A stretch of DNA of 64,000 nt, taken from assembly GCF_029240175.1 (NCBI RefSeq), contig NZ_JARBTM010000002.1:62001-126000 (forward strand), given 5' to 3'. The DNA comes from Anaerosolibacter sp. Lineage in GTDB: Bacteria; Bacillota; Clostridia; Peptostreptococcales; Thermotaleaceae. Below the pieces are notes generated by a model. The model saw nothing but the letters and a program-made list of their open reading frames with translations. It did no database searches and was not told the origin of the DNA. The position numbers and the translations under genes were made by a program. Shown piece by piece: positions 28,231 through 36,048 of the stretch. Within the stretch, counting starts at the first letter, position 1; the number at the start of each line of letters is the position of its first letter.

Positions 28231-28318
28231 CGATCATAACGGATATAAAAGTAACACAGAGGATGGGTGTAGATTTATTCAATATAAGAGCGAAGCAATA
28301 TAGGAAGGGGGAGTTTTT

Positions 28319-29611
28319 TTGTCAGTCGGTATTTTGTTTCTTATCTTTGCAATAGGCATGGCTGCAGCCATTCCCATAAGTGCAGTACTAGGAATACTAG
28401 CCGTTCTTCCCAATGCGGTTAATCCATCATTTCCAGCAAATGCGCAGCTTATAATCCGGAGTATGCTGGGTGGTGTCGATAGTTTTCCTATCCTTGCAGT
28501 TCCCATGTTCATATTGTCGGGTATTATTATGGCTCGAGGAGGCGTATCAAAAAAGCTTTTTAATGTGTTCTCATATTTTATAGGTAATAAAACAGCAGGT
28601 ATGCCCATCGCGGTAATCGTAACTTGTCTATTCTACGGTGCCATTTCTGGTTCAGGCCCTGCTACCACAGCGGCAGTTGGATCTATGACCATTCCAATTT
28701 TGGTGAGCCTTGGCTATGACAAGGTATTTGTTACAGCATTGGTTGCTGTAGCCGGTGGATTAGGGGTTATTATCCCACCGAGTATTCCTTTCATTCTATA
28801 TGGTATGACTTCAGGGGCATCTGTAGGAAAACTATTCCTTGCAGGGGTACTGCCAGGACTATTGATTGGCGGTTGCTTAATGGCATATGCGTATTACTAC
28901 TGTCGTACAAAGGGTGAAGATAAGGAAAAGTTAAATGAGCATTATCAAGCCATCAGAAGTCAAGGTTTCATGAAAGTATTCAAAGATAGCTTTTGGGCAT
29001 TATTAACACCTGTAATTATACTAGGAAGTATCTATAGTGGTATTGCATCACCCACAGAAGCGGCTACCATTTCCGTGTTCTATTCATTAATTATCAGCTT
29101 ATTCATTTACAAGAGCTTAAAGTTTAAAGAAATTATTCCAGTATTTAAAGAGAGCATTCGCACCTTTACACCAATTATGTTCATACTAGCTGCAGCCATT
29201 GCCTTTGCCAGGGTATTGACTTTTATGCAGGCACCCCAGCAGGTGGCAGCAGCCATTACATCTGTATTTACAACAAAGTTCTCAATTTTAATGGTGATCA
29301 ATGTTCTATTGCTCTTTGTAGGTATGGTAATGGATACAAGTCCAGCGATCTTGATCTTGACACCAATTTTAGTACCAATTGTTCAGGCTGTAGGCGTTGA
29401 TCCAGTACACTTCGGTATCATCATGGTTGTAAACCTAGCTATAGGCTTTGTAACGCCGCCCGTTGGAATCAACCTGTTCGTGGGAAGTTCCTTAACAGGT
29501 ATTCCAGTGGTAGAGATTTCGAAAAAGGCAGCACCGTTTATTGTAGCTTTCATCATTGCATTGTTGGTTATTACCTTCGTACCAGAAATCAGTTTACTGC
29601 TTACGAGGTAG
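28319..29611 (+). CDS. dctM: TRAP transporter large permease, DctM family
   Basis: 430-residue main membrane subunit with about 12 helices. DctM motifs: FLIFAIGMAAAIPIS, FPILAVPMFILSGIIMARGG, GAISGSGPATTAAVGSMTIP, VIIPPSIPFILYG, SPTEAATISVFYS and GFVTPPVGINLFVG. The start is TTG 28319, preceded by AGGAAGGGGGAG with 5-base spacing; no ATG fits. Acts with DctQ and the lipoprotein DctP encoded on either side. Confidence 0.9.
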   Translation: MSVGILFLIFAIGMAAAIPISAVLGILAVLPNAVNPSFPANAQLIIRSMLGGVDSFPILAVPMFILSGIIMARGGVSKKLFNVFSYFIGNKTAGMPIAVIVTCLFYGAISGSGPATTAAVGSMTIPILVSLGYDKVFVTALVAVAGGLGVIIPPSIPFILYGMTSGASVGKLFLAGVLPGLLIGGCLMAYAYYYCRTKGEDKEKLNEHYQAIRSQGFMKVFKDSFWALLTPVIILGSIYSGIASPTEAATISVFYSLIISLFIYKSLKFKEIIPVFKESIRTFTPIMFILAAAIAFARVLTFMQAPQQVAAAITSVFTTKFSILMVINVLLLFVGMVMDTSPAILILTPILVPIVQAVGVDPVHFGIIMVVNLAIGFVTPPVGINLFVGSSLTGIPVVEISKKAAPFIVAFIIALLVITFVPEISLLLTR

Positions 29612-29735
29612 ATTTAAGATGATGTAGAAGTACAAGGATATGGTTCGAATTTTATAAGCGTTGATGTATCCTGGAAACCAGAAAAGTCAGCACTTATATT
29701 TTTAAAAATAAAAAAATGGAGAGGAATGGGAGAGT

Positions 29736-30782
29736 ATGAAAAAATTTAAAAGTATCATCGCATTAACATTGATAGCGTTAATGATGTTATCATTGGCAGC
29801 ATGTGGGGCAAAACCTGCTCAAGAAGCACAAAGTGGAGAGCAGCCAGCAGCAAGTGCAGAAGCACGTACGTTTAACTTAGCGATGGATAGCCCGGAAGAT
29901 ACTGTAACGTATCTATATGCCCAAAAGTTTGGTCAATTGCTTGAAGAAAAATCAGGCGGCAAAATGAAAGTTCAGCTTTATGCTAACGGACAAATGGGTA
30001 GTGACAAGGAAATCGCAGAAAGCGTGCAGGCAGGCAGCCTAGATTTCGTTATACAAACTACAGCTCCCCAGGTAAACTTTGTACCTAAGCTTGCAGTATT
30101 TGATATGCCAATGGTATATGGCGATGCAGCAACAGCTAGAAAAGTACTTGACGGTCCTTTCTTTGATACAATTGCCAAAGTATATGAAGAGTCTGGCTTT
30201 AAAATCCTAGGATTTGCTGACCAAGGATTCAGAACGTTAACTTCAAACAAAAAAGTTGAAACATTAGCAGATCTTAAAGGTCAAAAAATTAGAACAATGG
30301 AAAACCCAAACCACATCGAGTTCTGGAAATCATTAGGTGCAAACCCTACACCTATGGCTTGGGGTGAAGTGTATATCGGATTACAGCAAGGTGCAATCGA
30401 TGGACAGGAAAATCCTTTAGAAGTAATCGCTGCAAACAAGATTTACGAGCAGCAAAAATATGTAATCAACACAAACCATATGCTTCATACATTAACATTG
30501 ATTACAAATCCAGCCCTTTATAATGGATTATCTCCAGAAGATCAAAAAATAATGGACGAGGCTGTAGCTGAAGCTAAAGTATATGCTAGAGAGCAAGCAG
30601 ATGCTCGTTTAGCAGATAGAGCGAAAATCATCACTGACAATGGTTCTGAAATCGTTGACATTGCTCCAGAGGTACGTGCAGAAATGCAAGCGAAATCAGA
30701 AAGTGCTTATGAATTAATTCGTTCAAAAATTGGTGATGAATTGGTAGACGCGTTACTAAATGCAGTAAAAGAAGCGAAGTAA
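29736..30782 (+). CDS. dctP: TRAP transporter substrate-binding lipoprotein, DctP family
   Basis: 348-residue extracellular receptor. Signal sequence with lipobox LAAC (acylated Cys23), a Gln/Glu/Ser-rich linker, then a DctP fold. The conserved ligand-carboxylate Arg is in KGQKIRTMENPNHIEFWKSL and the following GANPTPMAWGEVYIGLQQGAIDGQENP stretch (shown in part) is the classic DctP core. It ends the dehydrogenase-DctQ-DctM-DctP unit. Ligand is a carboxylate; quinate/shikimate is an inference from the neighbours. Confidence 0.9.
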   Translation: MKKFKSIIALTLIALMMLSLAACGAKPAQEAQSGEQPAASAEARTFNLAMDSPEDTVTYLYAQKFGQLLEEKSGGKMKVQLYANGQMGSDKEIAESVQAGSLDFVIQTTAPQVNFVPKLAVFDMPMVYGDAATARKVLDGPFFDTIAKVYEESGFKILGFADQGFRTLTSNKKVETLADLKGQKIRTMENPNHIEFWKSLGANPTPMAWGEVYIGLQQGAIDGQENPLEVIAANKIYEQQKYVINTNHMLHTLTLITNPALYNGLSPEDQKIMDEAVAEAKVYAREQADARLADRAKIITDNGSEIVDIAPEVRAEMQAKSESAYELIRSKIGDELVDALLNAVKEAK

Positions 30783-30870
30783 TAAGACGTGATTCATGTA
30801 GTAACATATTAACAAATTTCAAAAGCATCACCTATATACGAATGTAACGGGTGGACTTTGAGAGCCATAG

Positions 30871-30922
30871 CCTGCGATACTTTTCGAGAATAAGCTCCTG
30901 AAAAGATATCGTAGGTTTTTTG
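30871..30922 (+). terminator. Terminator after TRAP operon
   Basis: CCTGCGATACTTTTC pairs with GAAAAGATATCGTAGG (one bulge and a G-T pair) across a loop of about 14 bases, then TTTTTT. Confidence 0.75.
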
Positions 30923-30992
30923 GCTTGATAGGGGAATTTACAAAGACACAAAACTTAAATACATGAAAATGGATGGGCAGGTTGAATCGACA

Positions 30993-32168
30993 ATGCTGAA
31001 TAAGAAGACACTGTTTTGTATCGTCACGGGGTTATTTTGGTTTTCAATGTATGCATATATCCCTCAAATGACCAATTATGCCAAGGAAATGGGTGCTTCA
31101 TATAAAATGATAGGCATCATTGCCAGTGCCTATGGATTTAGTCAGACGATCCTGAGAATACCGCTGGGAATCGTATCGGATGCATTAAATAAAAGAAAAA
31201 TATTCATTACTTTAGGACTCCTGATCATTATACTTAGTACACTGTCGGTTTTTGCCCTCCCAAACACATATACCCTATTGTTGGCTAGGCTTCTAGCAGG
31301 TGTTGCTGCAGCTACCTGGATCAACTATACAGTAATGTTCTCAAGTTACTACGAGTCATCTCAAGTTTCAAAGGCCATGGGGATTATCAATGCTACCAAT
31401 AAAGCAGGTCAGTTTGCGGCAGTATTGGCAGGCGGGTTTGTCTCTCTATATTTGGGGGTACGTTATCTGTTTTTACTCAGTGCCATTGGAGGTGCTGTGG
31501 GTTTTATATTGAGCTTATCCATATGGGAAGAAAAAAGTATGACTGGAAAAAAGCCTTTTCAACTTTCAGCTATGCTTTCTATGATTAGCAACAAAGATAT
31601 TATACATGTTTCTGTATTGGCCATATTTTCTCAAGTGATTACGTATTCCACAGCCTTTGGATTTACCCCATTGGTGGCTTCCAATTTAGGCGCAAGCAAC
31701 TTCCAGTTAAGTATGCTAGCCATTTTCTTTAATTTTCCTCAAATCGTTTTTGCAGCGTTGTCAGGCATTGTTTTTGTGAAGTATCTTGGAGAGAAAACAA
31801 CGTTGTTGATTGGTTTTGGCATAAGTTCTGTCTTGTGTATGCTTACACCATTCAGTTTAAGCTTGAAAATGCTATATACGCTTCAAATCATTAGCGGAAT
31901 CGCAAATGCCGTTACCTTCCCTTTGCTTATGGGTCTAGCTATTCATAATGTAGCATCAGACTCAAGAACGACAATTATGGGATTTTTTCAGGCAATGTAT
32001 GGCATAGGAATGATTATAGGACCAATTCTTATGGGAAGTATCGGAGACCAATTCGGACTCACTATGGGTTTCTTTGTTACAGGGTTGTTTGGAATCGCTG
32101 CTATGGTATCAATTGCATTCGTGGGCGTACATGATAGTAGAAAGATATTAAGTAAAGCAGGGAATTAA
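30993..32168 (+). CDS. Major facilitator superfamily transporter
   Basis: 391-residue carrier with 12 helices. The loop motif after helix 2 is seen as GIVSDALNKRKIF, and helix 1 begins KKTLFCIVTGLFWFSMYAYI. ATG 30993 is preferred because it starts just before helix 1 and has AGGTTG upstream; ATG 30963 adds ten residues. Lies between the TRAP operon and the first IclR gene, all on the same strand; import or export of the same compound class is possible but not shown. Confidence 0.82.
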   Translation: MLNKKTLFCIVTGLFWFSMYAYIPQMTNYAKEMGASYKMIGIIASAYGFSQTILRIPLGIVSDALNKRKIFITLGLLIIILSTLSVFALPNTYTLLLARLLAGVAAATWINYTVMFSSYYESSQVSKAMGIINATNKAGQFAAVLAGGFVSLYLGVRYLFLLSAIGGAVGFILSLSIWEEKSMTGKKPFQLSAMLSMISNKDIIHVSVLAIFSQVITYSTAFGFTPLVASNLGASNFQLSMLAIFFNFPQIVFAALSGIVFVKYLGEKTTLLIGFGISSVLCMLTPFSLSLKMLYTLQIISGIANAVTFPLLMGLAIHNVASDSRTTIMGFFQAMYGIGMIIGPILMGSIGDQFGLTMGFFVTGLFGIAAMVSIAFVGVHDSRKILSKAGN

Positions 32169-32248
32169 TACATGCAGGGTTGTATAAAAATAAAAGGAAT
32201 CTTTTTTTTATAAACAAAAATAACGATGAATATGTTGAGATACAACGG

Positions 32249-32265
32249 ATTCATCAAAATGGAAG
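32249..32265. promoter_or_regulatory. Weak IclR-type operator look-alike before iclR1
   Basis: ATTCATCAAAATGGAAG keeps ATTC, the 17-base frame and AATGGAA but has lost symmetry on the left arm. It may be an autoregulatory site; chance is not excluded. Confidence 0.3.
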
Positions 32266-32362
32266 AGCGTCAATTCTTTATTGCAGAAGAATAAATAGAA
32301 TAGTTGAATGCCTCGGAAAATAGTAAAGGCATATTTGAAAAATCAATGATAGGAGGATTGAC

Positions 32363-33160
32363 ATGGCAGAAAAATCTAGTGAGAACAGTGTGCGTTCAAT
32401 ACAAAGGGCACTAAATGTTCTACTATGCTTTACTTGGAATGAAAGGGAACTGACCTTGACAGAGATCACAGAAAGGCTAGGATTGGCGAAATCTACAATA
32501 TTAAGACTGCTAACTTCTTTAGAGCTGGAAGGATTTATTACGAAGGATCAGAAAACCAACAGATATAAACTGGGACATAATATTTATTATCTAGGATTGA
32601 TTGCTAAGGAAAGCTTAGATATTAGAAGAATTAGTCGTCCGATCATGGAGGAAATTGGTCAAGCATCTAAGGAAACGGTGAACCTATATCTATTGGATCA
32701 AAAGGATCGTATATGCTTTGAACAGGTAGAAAGTCCTCAAGCAATAAAACAGTCAGTAAGAATCGGAGAGCGTTTTGCCATATGGGCAGGGGCAACAGGG
32801 AAATCTATATTGGCACATCTAGAGGAATCTATGTGGTATGAAATGATGAATGATATAAAAGCACTTACAGATAATACAATTGTAGATCCTGATGCATTTA
32901 TTGTAGAATTGAAAAAGATAAGAGCAGCTGGATATGCTGTCAGTGTAGGAGAAAAGGATTACGAAGTAGGTTGTGTTGCTGCACCTATCTTTGATGGATA
33001 TAGGAAGACCATCGGATGTCTTTCTATATCGGGGCCAAGATTTAGATTTCCAGAAAACACAGATTTGTATAGTAAGCTGGTCATAGAGGGGGCAAAAAAG
33101 ATCTCTAGCCAGTTGGGATATTATGAAAAAAGTCTTGAATATATGGAATATACAGGGTAG
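32363..33160 (+). CDS. IclR-family transcriptional regulator 1
   Basis: 265 residues: winged helix-turn-helix at about 10-75 (VRSIQRALNVLLCF, LTLTEITERLGLAKSTILRL) and an effector-binding IclR domain from about 85 to 255 (ATGKSILAH, GYAVSVGEKDYEVGCVAAPIFD). It is a close paralogue of the gene at 34992, with almost the same first 28 residues and the same AGGAGGATTGAC leader, so a recent local duplication is likely. IclR proteins often control aromatic and quinate-type catabolism; the TTCC-N7-GGAA sites at 22267, 35987, 36007 and 60152 are candidate targets. Confidence 0.92.
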   Translation: MAEKSSENSVRSIQRALNVLLCFTWNERELTLTEITERLGLAKSTILRLLTSLELEGFITKDQKTNRYKLGHNIYYLGLIAKESLDIRRISRPIMEEIGQASKETVNLYLLDQKDRICFEQVESPQAIKQSVRIGERFAIWAGATGKSILAHLEESMWYEMMNDIKALTDNTIVDPDAFIVELKKIRAAGYAVSVGEKDYEVGCVAAPIFDGYRKTIGCLSISGPRFRFPENTDLYSKLVIEGAKKISSQLGYYEKSLEYMEYTG

Positions 33161-33174
33161 ATAGGTGATGGCAG

Positions 33175-34119
33175 GTGGAAAATTCACAGTATTCGAATGC
33201 ATTCGGTACCACAGATGTACTGTTGGTTTTGGTAACAACGATATGGGGACTAAATTATGTAGTTTCTAAGATTTCTTTGTCAGAAATGAATCCTATGGTA
33301 TTTAATAGTCTGCGATTTATTATTGGTGCGGTGATCTGCTGGATCATTTTGTTGTTTAGAGAAACGAATTTTATGGTTAGTAAAAGAGAATTGTTTCATT
33401 TGTTCATTATGGGCATTGTGGCCCATGGAATCAATCAGGTGGCTTTTGTATATGGTGTATCTAAAACTTCTGCCTCAACGGCATCCTTAATCTTGGCGGC
33501 TACCCCTATGTGTGTAGCTTTCCTTGCTGGACTACTGAAGTTAGAAAAGGCTAGCCGTAAAACCATCATAGGAATCGTGATTTCTTTCGGAGGCGTAGCC
33601 TTGGTTGTTATGGGGGCAGTTGGCGGTATTGGGATCAATGTAGAATCAAGTATAGGGAATATATTGATTGTAATCGCTACGCTGTTTTGGAGTCTGTATA
33701 CCATCATGATCCGTCTGTACTTTAAAGATATATCGATTGTAAAAGTTACAACCTATTCCATGACGATCACAGCAATTTTCTTTTCATTGATCTCCTCAAG
33801 GCAAATCATGGCAGCAAACTGGTTGGCTTATTCTGGTGCTGCTTGGGCTGGTGTGATCTATTCAGGAGTATTTGTATTTGGAATATCTTATACTCTTTGG
33901 AATATAGGAGTCCGGAAAGTAGGACCTACACGAACTTCTATTTATGCCAATCTGCCCCCCTTTGTGTCTATATTGACAGGGCGGTTGGTTCTTGGAGAAA
34001 TGATCACAAAAACTCAGATCATGGGAGGTTTGTTCATTATATTTGGATTAATTTATGCAAATCAAAAAAATCCAACTGACCAACTAGAAAAGGGCCAGCA
34101 TAAATTGTTTAAAGGGTAA
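33175..34119 (+). CDS. EamA/DMT-family transporter
   Basis: 314 residues, ten predicted helices in two EamA repeats (LVLVTTIWGLNYVVSKISL, VFNSLRFIIGAVICW; then LIVIATLFWSLYTIMIRLY and GVIYSGVFVFGISYTLWNIG). GTG 33175 is supported by AGGTGATG six bases before. It starts 15 bases after iclR1 and is followed by the dehydroquinase gene, so it is probably part of the same regulon; the direction of transport is unknown. Confidence 0.87.
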   Translation: MENSQYSNAFGTTDVLLVLVTTIWGLNYVVSKISLSEMNPMVFNSLRFIIGAVICWIILLFRETNFMVSKRELFHLFIMGIVAHGINQVAFVYGVSKTSASTASLILAATPMCVAFLAGLLKLEKASRKTIIGIVISFGGVALVVMGAVGGIGINVESSIGNILIVIATLFWSLYTIMIRLYFKDISIVKVTTYSMTITAIFFSLISSRQIMAANWLAYSGAAWAGVIYSGVFVFGISYTLWNIGVRKVGPTRTSIYANLPPFVSILTGRLVLGEMITKTQIMGGLFIIFGLIYANQKNPTDQLEKGQHKLFKG

Positions 34120-34172
34120 ATCAGCAGAAGGCTTCCCTATGAGTTTAAAGCTTAGTTTAAAAAACAAAGATT

Positions 34173-34189
34173 GATTCTATGAATGGATC
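34173..34189. promoter_or_regulatory. Weak operator look-alike before the dehydroquinase gene
   Basis: GATTCTATGAATGGATC has a 17-base frame, 7-base centre ending in AAT and four of five paired arm positions. It is a degraded match to the IclR-type sites. Confidence 0.3.
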
Positions 34190-34253
34190 AGTGGTAAGAT
34201 GAGGAGAGAAAAGCAGTATTCCAATAACTGTTAATGTTCAAAGGAGGATATTT

Positions 34254-34691
34254 ATGAAAAAGATTCTCATGCTACACGGAATAAACCATAATATGTTTGG
34301 GAAAAGAGATCCTGTCCAATACGGAACAATCACCCTTGATGAAATTAATGCCAAGATGAGTGAGTTAGGAAAAGAATTGGGCGTTGAAGTAATCAACTTC
34401 CAAACAAATCATGAAGGTGAAATGTGTGAAAGAGTACATCAGGCATTCATTGAAAAAGTTGATGCTGTGGTGATCAATGCTGGGGCATGGACCCATTATA
34501 GCTATGGCTTGAGAGATGCACTGGCAATTCTCACTGTACCAATCATTGAAATTCATATGTCTAACATCCACGCAAGAGAAGAGTTTCGTCATCATTCAGT
34601 ATTTGCTGAAATTGTTAAGGGACAGATTTGTGGATTTGGTTTGGACAGCTATCTTCTTGGCTTAAGAGCTGCTGTTGGTGCCATGGAATAA
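34254..34691 (+). CDS. aroQ: Type II 3-dehydroquinate dehydratase
   Basis: 145-residue enzyme that dehydrates 3-dehydroquinate to 3-dehydroshikimate and normally forms dodecamers. Active-site residues are all in place: Asn in HGINHNMFGKRDP, Arg and Tyr in KRDPVQYG, Asn and His in VINAGAWTHYSYGLRDAL, His in EIHMSNIHAREEFRHHS and the last Arg. The N-terminal GINHNMFG replaces the usual GPNLNLLG of biosynthetic AroQ, marking a divergent subgroup. It follows transport and regulator genes instead of other aro genes, so a catabolic role is inferred. Start after AAAGGAGGATATTT. Confidence 0.9.
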   Translation: MKKILMLHGINHNMFGKRDPVQYGTITLDEINAKMSELGKELGVEVINFQTNHEGEMCERVHQAFIEKVDAVVINAGAWTHYSYGLRDALAILTVPIIEIHMSNIHAREEFRHHSVFAEIVKGQICGFGLDSYLLGLRAAVGAME

Positions 34692-34735
34692 ATCATATTT
34701 CAAAGTAAACGAATAAAGTTTTAATCAAGAAAAGT

Positions 34736-34818
34736 TATAGGTGAGATGGATGTTTTTGTAATAGTTGCTTGTAAAAAGCAAATGTTCATGGAACGGTATC
34801 TCATCTATAGCATTTTTT
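34736..34818 (+). other. Candidate structured RNA or terminator
   Basis: TATAGGTGAGAT (34736-34747) pairs fully with ATCTCATCTATA (34798-34809; one G-U), enclosing 50 bases with an internal hairpin TTGCTT/AAGCAA (34765-34781). A run of six T begins three bases after the outer stem. It lies between aroQ and iclR2 and may be a large terminator or a small regulatory RNA. Confidence 0.45.
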
Positions 34819-34991
34819 CTATATAATGAAATTGTGAATATTATATGTCATGATTTATCAAAAAGATAGAATAAATGTCAATACTTCATTATAATAAAGA
34901 TAGATAGAGGATAATATGAAATCGAAGGAGAAATGCTTCTACAAGTTATTATTTTTCAAACAATGAAAGGCTGAATAACAGGAGGATTGAC

Positions 34992-35780
34992 ATGGCAGAA
35001 AAATCTAGCGAAAACAGCGTGCGTTCAATACAAAGGGCATTAAACATTTTATTATGCTTTACCTGGGATGAGAGGGAGTTAACCCTGACGGAGATTGTAG
35101 AAAAAATTGGTCTGGCAAAATCTACAGTTTCACGACTGTTAACGACTTTAGAATTAGAGGGATTTATTGCAAAGGATCAGAAAACCAACAGATATAAATT
35201 AGGGCATAATATTTATTATTTAGGCTTGATTGCAAAAGAAAGCTTAGATATTAGGAAAATCAGCCGTCCGATTATGGAAGAAATGGGTCAAGCGTCCCAA
35301 GAAACTGTAAATCTTTATTTATTGGATCATAGAGATCGGGTATGCTTTGAACAGGTGGAAAGTCCTCTGCCCATAAAAAAGTCAGAGAAAATTGGGGAGA
35401 GGGTATCTATATGGCAAGGTGCTACGGGAAGATCCATATTGGCCCACTTAAAAGAAAGCATCTGGCATGAAATGGTGAAGGAATTAAGGCCAATCACAGA
35501 GGATACTATAGCAGACCCTGATGCGTTTATCACAGAACTTAATCGCATAAGAGAAAAGGGTTATGCGGTGAGTATAGGTGAAAAGAATGCAGAGGTAGGT
35601 TGTGTTGCTGCACCTATTTTCGATGCCCATAGAAAGGTAATTGGATGTCTTGCTATATCAGGTCCTAGATTTAGGTTCCCTGATAATATAGACTATTACA
35701 GTAGGCTAGTGACGGAAGGTGCTAAAAAGATATCCAATCAGCTAGGGTATTTTGAAGCAAGTCCTAGCTATATGGAGTAA
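34992..35780 (+). CDS. IclR-family transcriptional regulator 2
   Basis: 262 residues with the same layout as the regulator at 32363: HTH (LTLTEIVEKIGLAKSTVSRL) and effector domain (GATGRSILAHLKES, GYAVSIGEKNAEVGCVAAPIFD). The first 28 residues and ribosome site are nearly identical to the paralogue; divergence is in the DNA-recognition helix neighbourhood (STVSRL against STILRL) and in the effector pocket, so the two may read different sites or signals. Monocistronic with its own terminator, just upstream of the chemoreceptor gene that carries tandem operators. Confidence 0.92.
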   Translation: MAEKSSENSVRSIQRALNILLCFTWDERELTLTEIVEKIGLAKSTVSRLLTTLELEGFIAKDQKTNRYKLGHNIYYLGLIAKESLDIRKISRPIMEEMGQASQETVNLYLLDHRDRVCFEQVESPLPIKKSEKIGERVSIWQGATGRSILAHLKESIWHEMVKELRPITEDTIADPDAFITELNRIREKGYAVSIGEKNAEVGCVAAPIFDAHRKVIGCLAISGPRFRFPDNIDYYSRLVTEGAKKISNQLGYFEASPSYME

Positions 35781-35820
35781 GCTAGAAGAGATATATGCAA
35801 ATGACAAATGTAAATAGATT

Positions 35821-35858
35821 AAAAATAAGGGATGATTCAAAATCATCCCTTATTTTTA
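35821..35858 (+). terminator. Terminator after iclR2
   Basis: AAAATAAGGGATGATT and AATCATCCCTTATTTT form a 16-bp perfect stem with a tiny loop, with T tracts. Confidence 0.88.
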
Positions 35859-35945
35859 ATGGTAACATACAGCAGACTTGTTGTTTGTAACTGATAATGT
35901 GATTCGCAACTATAACATAAAAATCGTGTATTTGACAAATTTTGA

Positions 35946-35974
35946 TTAACTTTTTCAATGATTCGTAGTATAAT
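35946..35974 (+). promoter_or_regulatory. Promoter of the chemoreceptor gene
   Basis: TTAACT (35946-35951), 17-base spacer, TATAAT (35969-35974). Tandem operators follow directly downstream. Confidence 0.6.
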
Positions 35975-35986
35975 TATATAAAAAAG

Positions 35987-36003
35987 ATTCCGCTGAATGG
36001 AAA
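35987..36003. promoter_or_regulatory. IclR-type operator, site 2
   Basis: ATTCCGCTGAATGGAAA: ATTCC and GGAA arms, 7-base centre ending in AAT. First of a tandem pair with a 20-base period, so both face the same side of the helix. Confidence 0.7.
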
Positions 36004-36006
36004 ACG

Positions 36007-36023
36007 ATTCCACTGAATGGAAT
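36007..36023. promoter_or_regulatory. IclR-type operator, site 3
   Basis: ATTCCACTGAATGGAAT: perfect ATTCC/GGAAT arms; differs from site 2 at only two positions. It lies 33 bases after the -10 box and 26 before the start codon. Confidence 0.72.
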
Positions 36024-36048
36024 TCTAAAAAGAACTGGGGGGCTTCAA

